Source of the DNA: Mediterraneibacter gnavus ATCC 29149
GTDB taxonomy: Bacteria; Bacillota; Clostridia; Lachnospirales; Lachnospiraceae
Length of the DNA: 64,000 bases
Assembly: GCF_008121495.1 (NCBI RefSeq)
Contig: NZ_CP043051.1
Span: 124,001-188,000, forward strand
Direction: 5' to 3'
The notes beneath the pieces were generated by a model. The model was not told the DNA's origin. It was given only the letters and a program-made list of their open reading frames with translations, and searched no databases. Below, piece after piece: positions 1 through 9,199 of the stretch. The translations under genes were made by a program, and so were the position numbers. Every line of letters starts with the position of its first letter. Position 1 is the first letter of the stretch.

Positions 1-1135
1 TTTCTTTCAGTCTTCCGGCAATGATCCCCGCAATACTCTCATGACAGTCCTGCAGATACACGACCAGTACTCGATCCTCTTTCAAATCCGTTGTCTCGAT
101 CTGTTCAACTGCCTGCTCTACCCCTTTTTCTGTCATTTCCTTACGGCTGTCATTCAATGCTTTTAAATCTTCTGCCATCATGACAGCTTCTCTTCTGTTC
201 TTCACCTCAAGGAGCTCCAATGCCCGCTTTGCCGTATCCAGCCGCCCGCTCGCATTGATACATGGTCCGATGACAAATCCGATGTGATAGGCAGACAATC
301 TCTCTATCGGTACCTGCGTGCATTCCATCAATGCTTTCAGACCTTCATTTTGCGTGCGTTTCAGCATTTCCAGCCCCTGTTTTACAAAAATCCGGTTCTC
401 ATCCACCAGATCCATCACATCCCCCACGGTCGCAATCGCCACATTTTCCATCAGAAAATCTACATCATCTGCATCCTGCCCCATGACATTATATAACGCT
501 TCCACCACTTTATACACAACTGCCGCACCGCACAGACCTTTAAACGGATAAGGATCTCCCGGTAAATGCGGGTTGACCACTGCATCTGCATCGGGAATCA
601 GATATTCTTTCTCTCCTCCTGCTTCTAGATAAGGTACTTCATGGTGATCTGTCACAATGATCGTCATCCCCTGCGCTTTCCCGTAAGCAATCTCTGAAGC
701 GGCTGCGATCCCATTGTCACAGGTAATGATCGTATCTACACCGTCCTCCAATGCCCTGTCAATGAGCATCTGATTGAGGCCGTATCCATCCTTCATCCGA
801 TCCGGAATATCCGTATCCACCAAAGCTCCCAGACTTTCTAATCCTGTTTTCAAAATATACGTCGCATTGACTCCGTCGATATCATAATCTCCGATCACAC
901 GGATTTTTTCGCCTTCCCGGATTTTTTCCTCCAGAATCTCCACTGCCGTATCCATATTTTTCATCAGCATCCCATCGTGCAGATCTGCAATCGTTCCATT
1001 TAAATAATAGTCAATATTCTGATCGCCTAAAATATCCCTGTTTCGGATCAGGCGCGCGATGATCGGGGAAATATGATATTTTTCCGCAATCTGCGTAAAA
1101 TCCGCTTTCTTCATGGATACAAACCACTTTTCCAT
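1..1135 (-). CDS. recJ: Single-stranded-DNA exonuclease RecJ, 5' part (cut by window edge)
   Basis: The visible 378 codons encode the N-terminal half of RecJ, the 5'-3' single-strand exonuclease of recombination and mismatch repair. The start ATG at 1135 follows a GGAGG box 6-7 bases upstream. The DHH-phosphoesterase core is plain: GDYDIDGVNATYIL near residue 80 (motif I), TCDNGIAAASE near 120, then TDHHE (DHH motif) near 145 and a segment with CGAAVVYK. These Asp/His residues bind the catalytic Mn2+. The C-terminal DHHA1 and OB regions lie outside the window. It has its own promoter and is not co-transcribed with the fucosidase, whose terminator lies between them. Identification from DHH-family motifs is secure. 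Confidence 0.95.
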   Translation of the reverse strand, partial: MEKWFVSMKKADFTQIAEKYHISPIIARLIRNRDILGDQNIDYYLNGTIADLHDGMLMKNMDTAVEILEEKIREGEKIRVIGDYDIDGVNATYILKTGLESLGALVDTDIPDRMKDGYGLNQMLIDRALEDGVDTIITCDNGIAAASEIAYGKAQGMTIIVTDHHEVPYLEAGGEKEYLIPDADAVVNPHLPGDPYPFKGLCGAAVVYKVVEALYNVMGQDADDVDFLMENVAIATVGDVMDLVDENRIFVKQGLEMLKRTQNEGLKALMECTQVPIERLSAYHIGFVIGPCINASGRLDTAKRALELLEVKNRREAVMMAEDLKALNDSRKEMTEKGVEQAVEQIETTDLKEDRVLVVYLQDCHESIAGIIAGRLKE

Positions 1136-1183
1136 GTCAGTTCCTCCCAAGTATCTTTCTTGTTTTTCTAGCTGTTAATTTTT

Positions 1184-1212
1184 ATTGTAGCATACTAAAA
1201 ATTTTCTGTAAA
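1184..1212 (-). promoter_or_regulatory. Promoter of recJ
   Basis: TTTACA (1207-1212), a 17-base spacer and TACAAT (1184-1189), about 50 bases upstream of the recJ start. Between it and the fucosidase terminator (1213-1350) I see no gene, only a 7-bp inverted repeat TGCGCAA/TTGCGCA around 1229-1251. Confidence 0.75.
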
Positions 1213-1350
1213 TCTGTCCAGAACTGGAGTGCGCAAGCACGACGATTGCGCATGGATAGGTGGGGAATGGTGTGAACGGTAACAAGAACTGTTCTGCCAG
1301 CGAATATTTTATTCAAACATCTTCCGCCAAAGCCAAATTTCCCGTACCAT

Positions 1351-1386
1351 AAAACAGTGCCCCATGCCTTTCGGCACAGAGCACTG
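1351..1386 (-). terminator. Intrinsic terminator of the fucosidase gene
   Basis: On the minus strand CAGTGC, then CTGTGCC, a GAAA tetraloop, GGCATGG and GCACTG form a nearly continuous hairpin of about 13 bp, followed by TTTTAT. It lies 30 bases after the fucosidase stop. Confidence 0.88.
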
Positions 1387-1417
1387 CTCATGTTTAGGAA
1401 GAATTTTTTATTTTTAT

Positions 1418-4400
1418 TTATTTGCGTCTTTTCAGGAATGCCAGAAGTGCTGCTCCTCCTGCAAGAAGTCCGGATACTGCTCCGGCGATCGGAGTGGCAT
1501 CTCCTGTCTTCACTGCTTTGTTTGGAGTACCAGTTGACGGTTTCTGTGTTGTAGACTGACTATTGTTTCCATTATTTTGTCCGTCATTGTTTCCATTTCC
1601 CGGTTTGTTGTTATCCGGTTTATTATTGTCTGGATTTTCTGGTTTTTCAGTCTGCGTTTTTTCCTCCAGTGCATCGATCGCAGTTCTTACTTTCTGTACT
1701 GCTGTATCAATGTCTGCCTGAGATGCCTCTTTGTCTGCAAGAATAAACTGCGCTGCCTCCACTTCTTTCTGAAGTGCTTTTACTGTCTCTTCGGTATACT
1801 TATCTGCCTGTTCCAGACGTTCCTCTGCTTCTTTTATAACAGCTGTAAGCTTTGATTTATCTGTAGAAACAGCTGCTTTCTGGAAGAGTGCTGTAATATT
1901 GGCATCTGCATTGACATCACAGAATGTATACTCTGCCACTGCACCAACAGACTGTCCATTTACCAGTACATCACTGATCACATATCCTTCTTCCGGCTGG
2001 ATCACAAATGTCTGGCTCATACCGCGTTCTACTTTTACAGTACCGCATGGAGTGATGCTTCCGCCCTCTCCTGCTGCTGCCATAATTGCAAACTCTTTCT
2101 GGATCGGTGCAATATTCATTGCTGCATCCAGTGCATTCTGTGCCGCATCTACTGTTTCCTGTGTCGCTGCCGGATCTGCTGCTACTGCTTTCGCTGCATC
2201 CAGTACTTCCATCAGATTCTGAACATCTTCCGGAACATAGTCCTCTGCATGTTTCAGAAGTTCTTCTGCTGCTGCAATGGACTCGTTGAGTTTTGTCTTG
2301 TCAGCCTGTACTGCTTCTTTTTCTGCGAAGAATACTTCAATGCTTGCATCTGCACGAACTGCCTCAAATTTGTACTCTGTAACAGCTCCAACGGATTCTC
2401 CATTTACAAATACTTCTTTTACTTCAAATCCTTCATATGGTTGGATTGTAAATACCTGATCTTTTCCTTCTTCTACTTTCACTGCACCGCTTGGATCAAT
2501 GGTTCCACCGCCATGTGCAACTGCTGTGATCGTAAATTCTTTCTGTACCGGTGGTTTTTCCTGCAATTTTCCAATTGCATCTCGTACAGCTGTCACAGCT
2601 GCATCAACCTCTGTCTGGCTCGCATCCGAATTATCAAATACATTCTGCGCAAGATCTACTGCGTCTTTCAGCGCTTTTACAGATTCTTCTGTGTAAGCAT
2701 CTGCTCCCGCAAGTTTCTGAGCCGCATCTGCAAGAACTGCTTTCAGGGCTGTCTTATCTGCTTCTGGTACAGCCGGTTTTTCTGCCAGACCTTTTGTTGC
2801 TTCTTCTACTGCTTTTGTAGCTGCATCTACACTTTCCTGTGTTGCGTTTTCATCTGCTGCTACTTTTTCTGCTTCTGCTACTGCATCTTTCAGCGCTTTC
2901 ACGGACTCTTCTGTATACTTGTCCTCTTCTTTCAGCGCTTCTTTGGCTGCATCGATTGCTGCTTTCAATGCATCTTTGTTCACTACAACTGGCGCTTTTT
3001 CTTCTACCAGAGTAATGTCAAATTTATCAAGCTGTGGCGCATTCTTTTCTGGTGCTGTAAATACCAGTGTTCCATCACCTGCTTCATTTACTACAAACTC
3101 GATATCTTGTGTGTGTGTTGCTTTTGCCTGATCTCCAGCTCCTATTTTCATAACTTCTGTCTGAGCCGCAATTTTATTATCAGCCTCAGACCAAGTCAAT
3201 CCATTATTTGTATCACCGCTACGGAACTGTACAGTTGCTTTATATTTCCCCGGTTTTTCTGCATGATAGTGTAAAGTAATCTGATCACCACTATTCATTG
3301 CATTTACAAAGTATCCATTGCTTGCCCAATCGGCTGCAGACACCTGTAATGGCCATGCTTCACCTGTTCCTACATTCTTTAATGCAAAATGCTCTGCCTC
3401 TGCTGTGATTGCTGTTCCATTTACTTCTGTCGGGAAATTGAAACGGTTTTCTTCTGTATATGCTGCCGGAGCAAATTTAGCAACAACCGTTGCATTTTCC
3501 TTCACATCTTTTAATGTATAAGATGTGACAGCTCCTACAGATTCACCATTTACCAGAACATCCGCTACCTTATGTGTCTTGTCTGGTGTGATCTTGAATG
3601 TAACATCATTTCCTTCTGTAACTGTTGTAGCTCCATCTGGTGTAATTGTACCACCGTCTCCTTCTACGGAAGCATTCACAGTAAACTCTGCTCTCTGAAT
3701 ATCATCCCCAGGTGTGATTTCAAACATATCGAGCTGTGGAGCATCTTTTGTGTCTCCTTCTAATGTCAAAATACCTGATCCTGCTTTTGTTGCCACAATA
3801 TCAAAATCTACTGTTTTGGTTTCATTCGCATTTGTATTTCCTGCTACAACAGATCCGGCTTTGATATTTCCCGCATCATCTTTCCATGCCAAACTATTGT
3901 CTGCAGATCCGCTTCTATAAGTCAGTTTAACATGATATGTCCCTGGTTTTTCTACCTTATACGGAATTGCAATCGTATCATCTCCATTCAAGCAATTGAT
4001 AAATTTCTTATTACTTGCCCAGTCACCATCTGATACTGACAACTTCCATTTTTCGTCTGCTGCACCAGTGTTATGTAATTCCGCAAATTCAGCTTCCAAT
4101 GTTGCATTGGCTTTTTCTCTCCATGGGAATACAAACGGATCTTCTGCTGTGTATTTTTCACGTTTTACTAATCCATCTTTCGCTTTTTTCAGAGCTGTTT
4201 CTGCTTCATTTCTCTTTTCCGGAGTTGCATTTTTATCTTCTAAAACAATCTTTGCCTGTTTCAGAGCTGAATCAAATTCATCCCATCCAGAAGTAAACCA
4301 GTCTTTCTTATACGATTCACATTCCTTTACAAGTGCAGCCAATGAGCCTTCGCTGCTCTCCATATCTTTGATGTTAATTTTTGCCTTTTTGTTAAATCCA

Positions 4401-6718
4401 AGGATTGCTCCTTCGCTCACATCTGTAATTTCAGCTGTGAAATACTGATCACCTGTTTTGTTCTTATTACGTCTTGTTTTAACGTCTGCAGTTGTTTCTG
4501 TCTGACCTTCCTCTAACACAATTTCCGGAATCAATGTCGTATCATAATCATCCTGAATTGCTGTCCCCGGATTTGGCTGTAATTTTGCTGTTATTTTACC
4601 TTTTGTTCCACCAACACGTTTTACCTTTAAAGATTTTGTTTCATCTTCATTCATCGTATATGAATCAGACTCCAGCTCGATCATACCTTTTCCGCCATTG
4701 TTGATAACAGCTGCAGCCTCAATTCCAGCGGCTTTTCCTGTAACCTTTAATTTAATCGTATGATCTCCATCTTCCAGATCAGGTGTCTCAAACCATTTTT
4801 GTCCAACAGCACGTTTTGATGCTTTTGTATCAACCGTAACTGGTTTACCATCATCCACTGTAATTTCAACTGTTCCATGTCCTGGATCCACTGTTCCAAA
4901 GAGATATGCTTTCGTTCCATGGAATTTCAATTCAAATTCTGCATCTTTATTTGCCCATGTATTTGTACCATTGATGTATTGTGGTTGATTTTCATCATGC
5001 CATGTTCCCTTAAAAGTAAATCCTTTTCCATCTTCCACATTTTTATCTGTTACATCAATCACTTCCATACCCTTTGGAATCGGATTGGCTTTTTCCATAC
5101 CTTCTGTAGTTTTATACACTCCAACTTCACTAATCATTGGAACCTTTCCATCTGTTGTCCCTACTGTGATTTTAATCTGACGCGCTGTTGTCTCGCTTGT
5201 TCTACAAAGGCGTTTCGCACCAATAGTTTTTCCTTCTTCCAACAGAGTCCATGCACCACTGTCTCCATTGCGATACTCTACCTTGTAATTATTGATTCTC
5301 TGACCGTTCTGAATTGCCTCCTCAACTGATACAACATCAAACTTCGTTTCTTTTCCTAAGTCTATTAAAATTTCACCTGACTTTGTTCCATCATCTGTCG
5401 TCCAATATGTATCGTCATTCTCATCAATCATATTGCTTGGTTTGTAGGTTTGAGCATTCCCTCTGACAGAAGATACCTTTACAGATGCCCCCTCTGCTTT
5501 TGCCAGGTTTTCATCAAATGATTCTTTGACATTCTTACCAAACTCTTCTACACGTTTCAGAATCGCTTCATCTACTGTTCCCTGATTATTTGGTGGCACA
5601 TTCAACAGTAATGTTGCATTATGTCCGACAGAATTGAAATACATATCGCTCAGTTCTTCCATCGTTTTTGGAGTGTTTTTCTGTGTTCCCCAGAACCAAC
5701 CAGAAGTAATACGAGCATCTGCTTCCGGAACGGTCCACTGGTTTCCATCTTCAAAACCAACTGTCGCATTTCCCTGCTTATTGCTGTTAATCGTATTTGC
5801 ATTTTTATCTACTTTCGACTTTGACCATGTATCTTTTCCAGCGATTCCCAACTCATTTCCAATCCAACGAACCGTAGTGTATGCTTCTGCCCCAAATAGC
5901 ATACAGTCTGCATCTCGTCCGTCTACACCTTTACCTTCGTATTTCTGAATTGTATCAAACCATTTTTGGAAATTATACTCTTGCGCATTGGCTCCACTTC
6001 CTTTGGCTCCATCCATCCAAACTTCTACAAACTTCCCGTTATTTCCATACTTTGGATTCCCAAGAATCTCTTCCAGTTGGTTGTTATAAAACTCATTATA
6101 ATCCTTTTTATCATTTTCTGGTGTTGTCGGCTGCCCATTCTCATCTTTGTAGCCATAACTCGGTTCATGAATATCCCACGGAGACAGATATAATCCCATA
6201 TCCATATTCTGATCTGTACATGCTTTGGATATCTCTGCCAGAATATCTGATTCTCCATTTTTATCTTTATAGCCAGACTCTTTCACATCATAATCTGTAT
6301 ATTTACTGTCCCAAATACAGAATCCATCATGATGTTTTGCTGTTACGATCAGCTTTTTAAATCCGGCATCCTTCAAAGTCTTTACTAAAGTTTCTGCATC
6401 AAAATCATTTTTTAATGTAAAGATCTCGCTTGGTGCTTTATTTCCGTAGTGCTCACCCCATTCAATCTCATTGAACGTATTTGGTCCAAAATGGCAGAAC
6501 GCTGCAAGTTCCTCTTTCTGATACCTAAATTGGTTTGCATCCGGCACTACATCGTCCGGTTTTGGAGCGTCCGCTGTTCCGCTCAGACCTTCATCCCCGA
6601 TCCAGTTTGTTGTTTCTGCTGCTCTTAGTGTTACCGTTCCCCCCATGAAACCTGTTGTTGTCACTACACCGGCAAGCAGCATTGACATCCACTTTTTGTA
6701 CAAAGCTTTCTTTTTCAC
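1418..6718 (-). CDS. Secreted cell-wall-type GH29 alpha-L-fucosidase with CBM and FIVAR modules
   Basis: Predicted extracellular fucosidase of 1766 residues. I start it at GTG 6718, which has AGGAG seven bases upstream; a longer frame to GTG 6772 runs through the promoter. Order: signal peptide to about residue 34 (cleavage after RAA); GH29 barrel about 60-400 with AKHHDGF (about 127-133) and VWMDGA (about 233-238), whose Asp is the expected nucleophile; discoidin/F5-8C-like domain 412-540; a beta-sandwich about 550-675; Calx-beta-like 680-785; FIVAR-like helices about 795-850; two related CBM-like domains (868-1005, 1095-1240); three InlB-type repeats with the DVLVNGxSVGAV signature; four more FIVAR modules; an Asn/Pro/Gly linker; then VKTGD, a hydrophobic segment and KRRK. 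The tail resembles a sortase signal but lacks LPxTG. GH29 enzymes remove fucose from mucin, milk or blood-group glycans; the exact linkage cannot be read. Confidence 0.92.
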   Translation of the reverse strand: MKKKALYKKWMSMLLAGVVTTTGFMGGTVTLRAAETTNWIGDEGLSGTADAPKPDDVVPDANQFRYQKEELAAFCHFGPNTFNEIEWGEHYGNKAPSEIFTLKNDFDAETLVKTLKDAGFKKLIVTAKHHDGFCIWDSKYTDYDVKESGYKDKNGESDILAEISKACTDQNMDMGLYLSPWDIHEPSYGYKDENGQPTTPENDKKDYNEFYNNQLEEILGNPKYGNNGKFVEVWMDGAKGSGANAQEYNFQKWFDTIQKYEGKGVDGRDADCMLFGAEAYTTVRWIGNELGIAGKDTWSKSKVDKNANTINSNKQGNATVGFEDGNQWTVPEADARITSGWFWGTQKNTPKTMEELSDMYFNSVGHNATLLLNVPPNNQGTVDEAILKRVEEFGKNVKESFDENLAKAEGASVKVSSVRGNAQTYKPSNMIDENDDTYWTTDDGTKSGEILIDLGKETKFDVVSVEEAIQNGQRINNYKVEYRNGDSGAWTLLEEGKTIGAKRLCRTSETTARQIKITVGTTDGKVPMISEVGVYKTTEGMEKANPIPKGMEVIDVTDKNVEDGKGFTFKGTWHDENQPQYINGTNTWANKDAEFELKFHGTKAYLFGTVDPGHGTVEITVDDGKPVTVDTKASKRAVGQKWFETPDLEDGDHTIKLKVTGKAAGIEAAAVINNGGKGMIELESDSYTMNEDETKSLKVKRVGGTKGKITAKLQPNPGTAIQDDYDTTLIPEIVLEEGQTETTADVKTRRNKNKTGDQYFTAEITDVSEGAILGFNKKAKINIKDMESSEGSLAALVKECESYKKDWFTSGWDEFDSALKQAKIVLEDKNATPEKRNEAETALKKAKDGLVKREKYTAEDPFVFPWREKANATLEAEFAELHNTGAADEKWKLSVSDGDWASNKKFINCLNGDDTIAIPYKVEKPGTYHVKLTYRSGSADNSLAWKDDAGNIKAGSVVAGNTNANETKTVDFDIVATKAGSGILTLEGDTKDAPQLDMFEITPGDDIQRAEFTVNASVEGDGGTITPDGATTVTEGNDVTFKITPDKTHKVADVLVNGESVGAVTSYTLKDVKENATVVAKFAPAAYTEENRFNFPTEVNGTAITAEAEHFALKNVGTGEAWPLQVSAADWASNGYFVNAMNSGDQITLHYHAEKPGKYKATVQFRSGDTNNGLTWSEADNKIAAQTEVMKIGAGDQAKATHTQDIEFVVNEAGDGTLVFTAPEKNAPQLDKFDITLVEEKAPVVVNKDALKAAIDAAKEALKEEDKYTEESVKALKDAVAEAEKVAADENATQESVDAATKAVEEATKGLAEKPAVPEADKTALKAVLADAAQKLAGADAYTEESVKALKDAVDLAQNVFDNSDASQTEVDAAVTAVRDAIGKLQEKPPVQKEFTITAVAHGGGTIDPSGAVKVEEGKDQVFTIQPYEGFEVKEVFVNGESVGAVTEYKFEAVRADASIEVFFAEKEAVQADKTKLNESIAAAEELLKHAEDYVPEDVQNLMEVLDAAKAVAADPAATQETVDAAQNALDAAMNIAPIQKEFAIMAAAGEGGSITPCGTVKVERGMSQTFVIQPEEGYVISDVLVNGQSVGAVAEYTFCDVNADANITALFQKAAVSTDKSKLTAVIKEAEERLEQADKYTEETVKALQKEVEAAQFILADKEASQADIDTAVQKVRTAIDALEEKTQTEKPENPDNNKPDNNKPGNGNNDGQNNGNNSQSTTQKPSTGTPNKAVKTGDATPIAGAVSGLLAGGAALLAFLKRRK

Positions 6719-6757
6719 CTTTTTTCTCCTTTCTGACATACCATATTTATATATGGG

Positions 6758-6787
6758 ATTATACTCCCTCACTTAAATTTTTATCAA
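6758..6787 (-). promoter_or_regulatory. Sigma-A promoter of the fucosidase gene
   Basis: TTGATA (6782-6787), 18-base spacer, perfect TATAAT (6758-6763). The upstream in-frame GTG at 6772 lies inside the spacer, so it cannot be the translated start of this transcript. This supports the start at 6718. Confidence 0.85.
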
Positions 6788-6861
6788 TTTATTATTTTCC
6801 AATTTTTAGTTAAATTTTTCCAGTTCAGGGTAAATTTTTAACCATTTTCACCATGGCACAC

Positions 6862-6908
6862 AAAAAACCCTTAGATTATGTGTCTGTTTTCCACATAAAC
6901 CAAGGGTT
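6862..6908 (-). terminator. Terminator after the SCIFF/secDF operon
   Basis: On the minus strand AACCCTT plus TTTATGTG pairs with CACATAA plus AAGGGTT, with a two-base internal mismatch, and is followed by a T-run. It starts 18 bases after the secDF stop and isolates the operon from the fucosidase promoter. Confidence 0.88.
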
Positions 6909-6925
6909 CTCTCACTTACTTTTCG

Positions 6926-9199
6926 TTATTTTTTCTTTTTTGATGTTCCAACTTTTGCAGGTTCTGCTTTTTTCCCGATCTTCGTCTTCATCACATACCA
7001 CAGAGCACCTGTGATACATACGGAAGAATACGCTCCGCAGATAATACCTACCATCAGAGGAAGTGCAAATTCTTTAATGGAGCTTACCCCCATAATAAAC
7101 AGTACCGCCACCATAACAAATGTTGTCAGAGAGGTATAAATACTTCTTGTCAGAGTTCTTGTGATACATCTGTTTACCAGCGTATCCAGCTCTTCTGTAC
7201 GTTTCTTTGTCTTCATCTCCTCACGGATTCGGTCAAAGATAACGATTGTTGCATTGATAGAATATCCGACAATTGTCAGCATACATGCAATAAATGTATT
7301 TCCTACTGAAATTCTTGCGATCACATAGAAAGCAAGCACCACCAGTACATCATGGATCAGTGCAACTACTGCACTTGTCGCAAACCGGATATCTTTAAAC
7401 CGCAGCCAGATATAAAGCAGCATAAAGACTGTGGCAATGGCAACCGCAATGATTGCATCCACACGCATCTCGGAGCTTACGGTAGAACTGATGTTTTCAG
7501 TCGTAATATCCTTTTCTTCTACTCCGAATTCATCTGCCATATATTTTGCAAATGCTTCTCGTTTTTCCAGATCCAGCGTCTGTGTCTTGAAAATGACCTG
7601 ATTACTGTTTGCAACGGTCTGTACCTGGATGTTTGGATCATCTGTCACCTTCTCCAGATCCGGAATCATTGTTTCATCAATCTCTTTCAACGTATATGCT
7701 TTGTCAAATGTTACATTTGTAGATGTACCGCCCTTAAATTCCAGACTGTAATTGAGGGCACCTTTTCCTGTTCCTGCATTCACTCCCATAAACACAAATC
7801 CAACCAGAATCACTGCGACCGATACCGCAAAGAAAATCTTACGTTTTCCAAGGAAATCAATCGGCTCACGCTCTTCTTTAATCCGTCCGTAAAGCTTTGT
7901 ATTTCGAATTCCAACTGCATAGAACGCATACACGATCATCCGGGTGATCACCAGAGCTGTAAACATGGAAACTACGATACCAAGCGCCAGTGTCTGTGCA
8001 AATCCTTTGACAGTACCGCTTCCTTTCAGCCAAAGCACTGCTGCCGCAATCAGTGTTGTAATATTTCCATCTAAAATCGCAGACATTGCTTTATGAAAAC
8101 CTGCATTAAGCGCAGATTTTACAGATTTTCCAGCCGTCAGCTCCTCTTTTACACGCGCAAAGATAATTACATTCGCATCGACCGCCATACCGATACCAAG
8201 AATGATACCCGCGATACCCGGCAACGTCAGTGTGATATCAAATGCATTGAGCAACACCAGGATCAATCCAGTGTAGATTACCAGTGCAAGACTGGATGCA
8301 AGTCCCGGCAGCAGATATACCATGCACATAAATACAAATACAATCGCAAGTCCGATCGCACCTGCCATCAGACTGGTACTGATTGCTTCTTCACCAAGCT
8401 GCGCTCCAACTACATTAGAACGGATTTCTTCCAATTCTACACTCAGGCCACCGATACGGATCGTAGAAGCCAGCTGCTCTGCCTCTTCATATTCCATGGA
8501 TCCTTCAATGATTGCCTGACCATCTGTAATTTCTGCATTTACTCTTGGGACACTGATCAATTCACCATCATAATAGATCGCAATCGTCTCTTCCGCTTCC
8601 TTTGCCGCTTTCGTTGCCTCTGCAAACTTTTCAGTACCTTCCTTTGTCATAGAAAGCTGAACAACATTTTCATTTGCTCCTGTTGTGGAATCCTGATAAG
8701 AACCGGACTTTGCACTCTTGATATCTGTTCCGGTCAAAACGACAGATCCTTCTTCCTTTAACTCATCCATACTTTTTGCAAGCACATAGTGTCCTGAGGT
8801 ATCCAGTCCATAATTCGGATTTCCGTCACTGTCCTTCTCTTTGATAAAATACAGGGATCCCGGCTGCCCCAGCTCACTTAAGATTTCATTCGCATCTGTC
8901 ACACCAGGGATTTCGATACTGATCCGGTTATCCCCTTCCTGATAAACCGTTGCTTCTGTACTGTACTGTTCTACACGCTTCTGAAGCTTGTAGATTGTAT
9001 CACTCATATCCTCCTTGGAAGGAGTATCCCCTTTTACCTGATAGGTAATACTGACTCCGCCTTCCAGGTCAAGTCCAAGCTTGATATTCTTTGCTGCCCC
9101 CGTCTGTCCTTTTCCAAATCCGACCACCGTTGTAAATCCAAGAAGTGCAATCAGCACCACGGTCAGAATCAGACTGATAATCCCTTTACTCTTCTTCAT
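6926..9199 (-). CDS. secDF: Fused SecDF export protein of the SCIFF locus, lacking key acidic residues
   Basis: A 757-residue SecD-SecF fusion with 12 predicted membrane segments: SecD half about 1-430 (LGLDLEGGVS at 41-50), SecF half from about 455 (SLEFKGGTST at 485-494). SecDF normally pulls preproteins across the membrane with the ion gradient. Here the SecD TM4 motif reads GMAVDANVIIFARVKEE, keeping D341 but with Ala348 where FER is usual. The SecF TM10 motif reads GYSINATIVIFDR, with Ala650 where SINDTIV has the proton-relay Asp. Both codons were checked (GCG at 8156-8158, GCA at 7250-7252). It starts inside the SCIFF maturase gene (14-base overlap), so translation is probably coupled. 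A second SecDF at 23773-25959 keeps the acidic residues. Confidence 0.95.
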   Translation of the reverse strand: MKKSKGIISLILTVVLIALLGFTTVVGFGKGQTGAAKNIKLGLDLEGGVSITYQVKGDTPSKEDMSDTIYKLQKRVEQYSTEATVYQEGDNRISIEIPGVTDANEILSELGQPGSLYFIKEKDSDGNPNYGLDTSGHYVLAKSMDELKEEGSVVLTGTDIKSAKSGSYQDSTTGANENVVQLSMTKEGTEKFAEATKAAKEAEETIAIYYDGELISVPRVNAEITDGQAIIEGSMEYEEAEQLASTIRIGGLSVELEEIRSNVVGAQLGEEAISTSLMAGAIGLAIVFVFMCMVYLLPGLASSLALVIYTGLILVLLNAFDITLTLPGIAGIILGIGMAVDANVIIFARVKEELTAGKSVKSALNAGFHKAMSAILDGNITTLIAAAVLWLKGSGTVKGFAQTLALGIVVSMFTALVITRMIVYAFYAVGIRNTKLYGRIKEEREPIDFLGKRKIFFAVSVAVILVGFVFMGVNAGTGKGALNYSLEFKGGTSTNVTFDKAYTLKEIDETMIPDLEKVTDDPNIQVQTVANSNQVIFKTQTLDLEKREAFAKYMADEFGVEEKDITTENISSTVSSEMRVDAIIAVAIATVFMLLYIWLRFKDIRFATSAVVALIHDVLVVLAFYVIARISVGNTFIACMLTIVGYSINATIVIFDRIREEMKTKKRTEELDTLVNRCITRTLTRSIYTSLTTFVMVAVLFIMGVSSIKEFALPLMVGIICGAYSSVCITGALWYVMKTKIGKKAEPAKVGTSKKKK

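Noticed and set aside
2249..3274. A 341-codon plus-strand frame opposite the fucosidase
   Set aside because: It mirrors the low-complexity Ala/Glu/Lys repeats of the real gene and is rich in Phe/Cys/Tyr, with no recognisable fold or ribosome site.
7352..8761. Long plus-strand frames opposite secDF
   Set aside because: Cys/His/Arg-rich shadow translations; the minus-strand SecDF is unambiguous.
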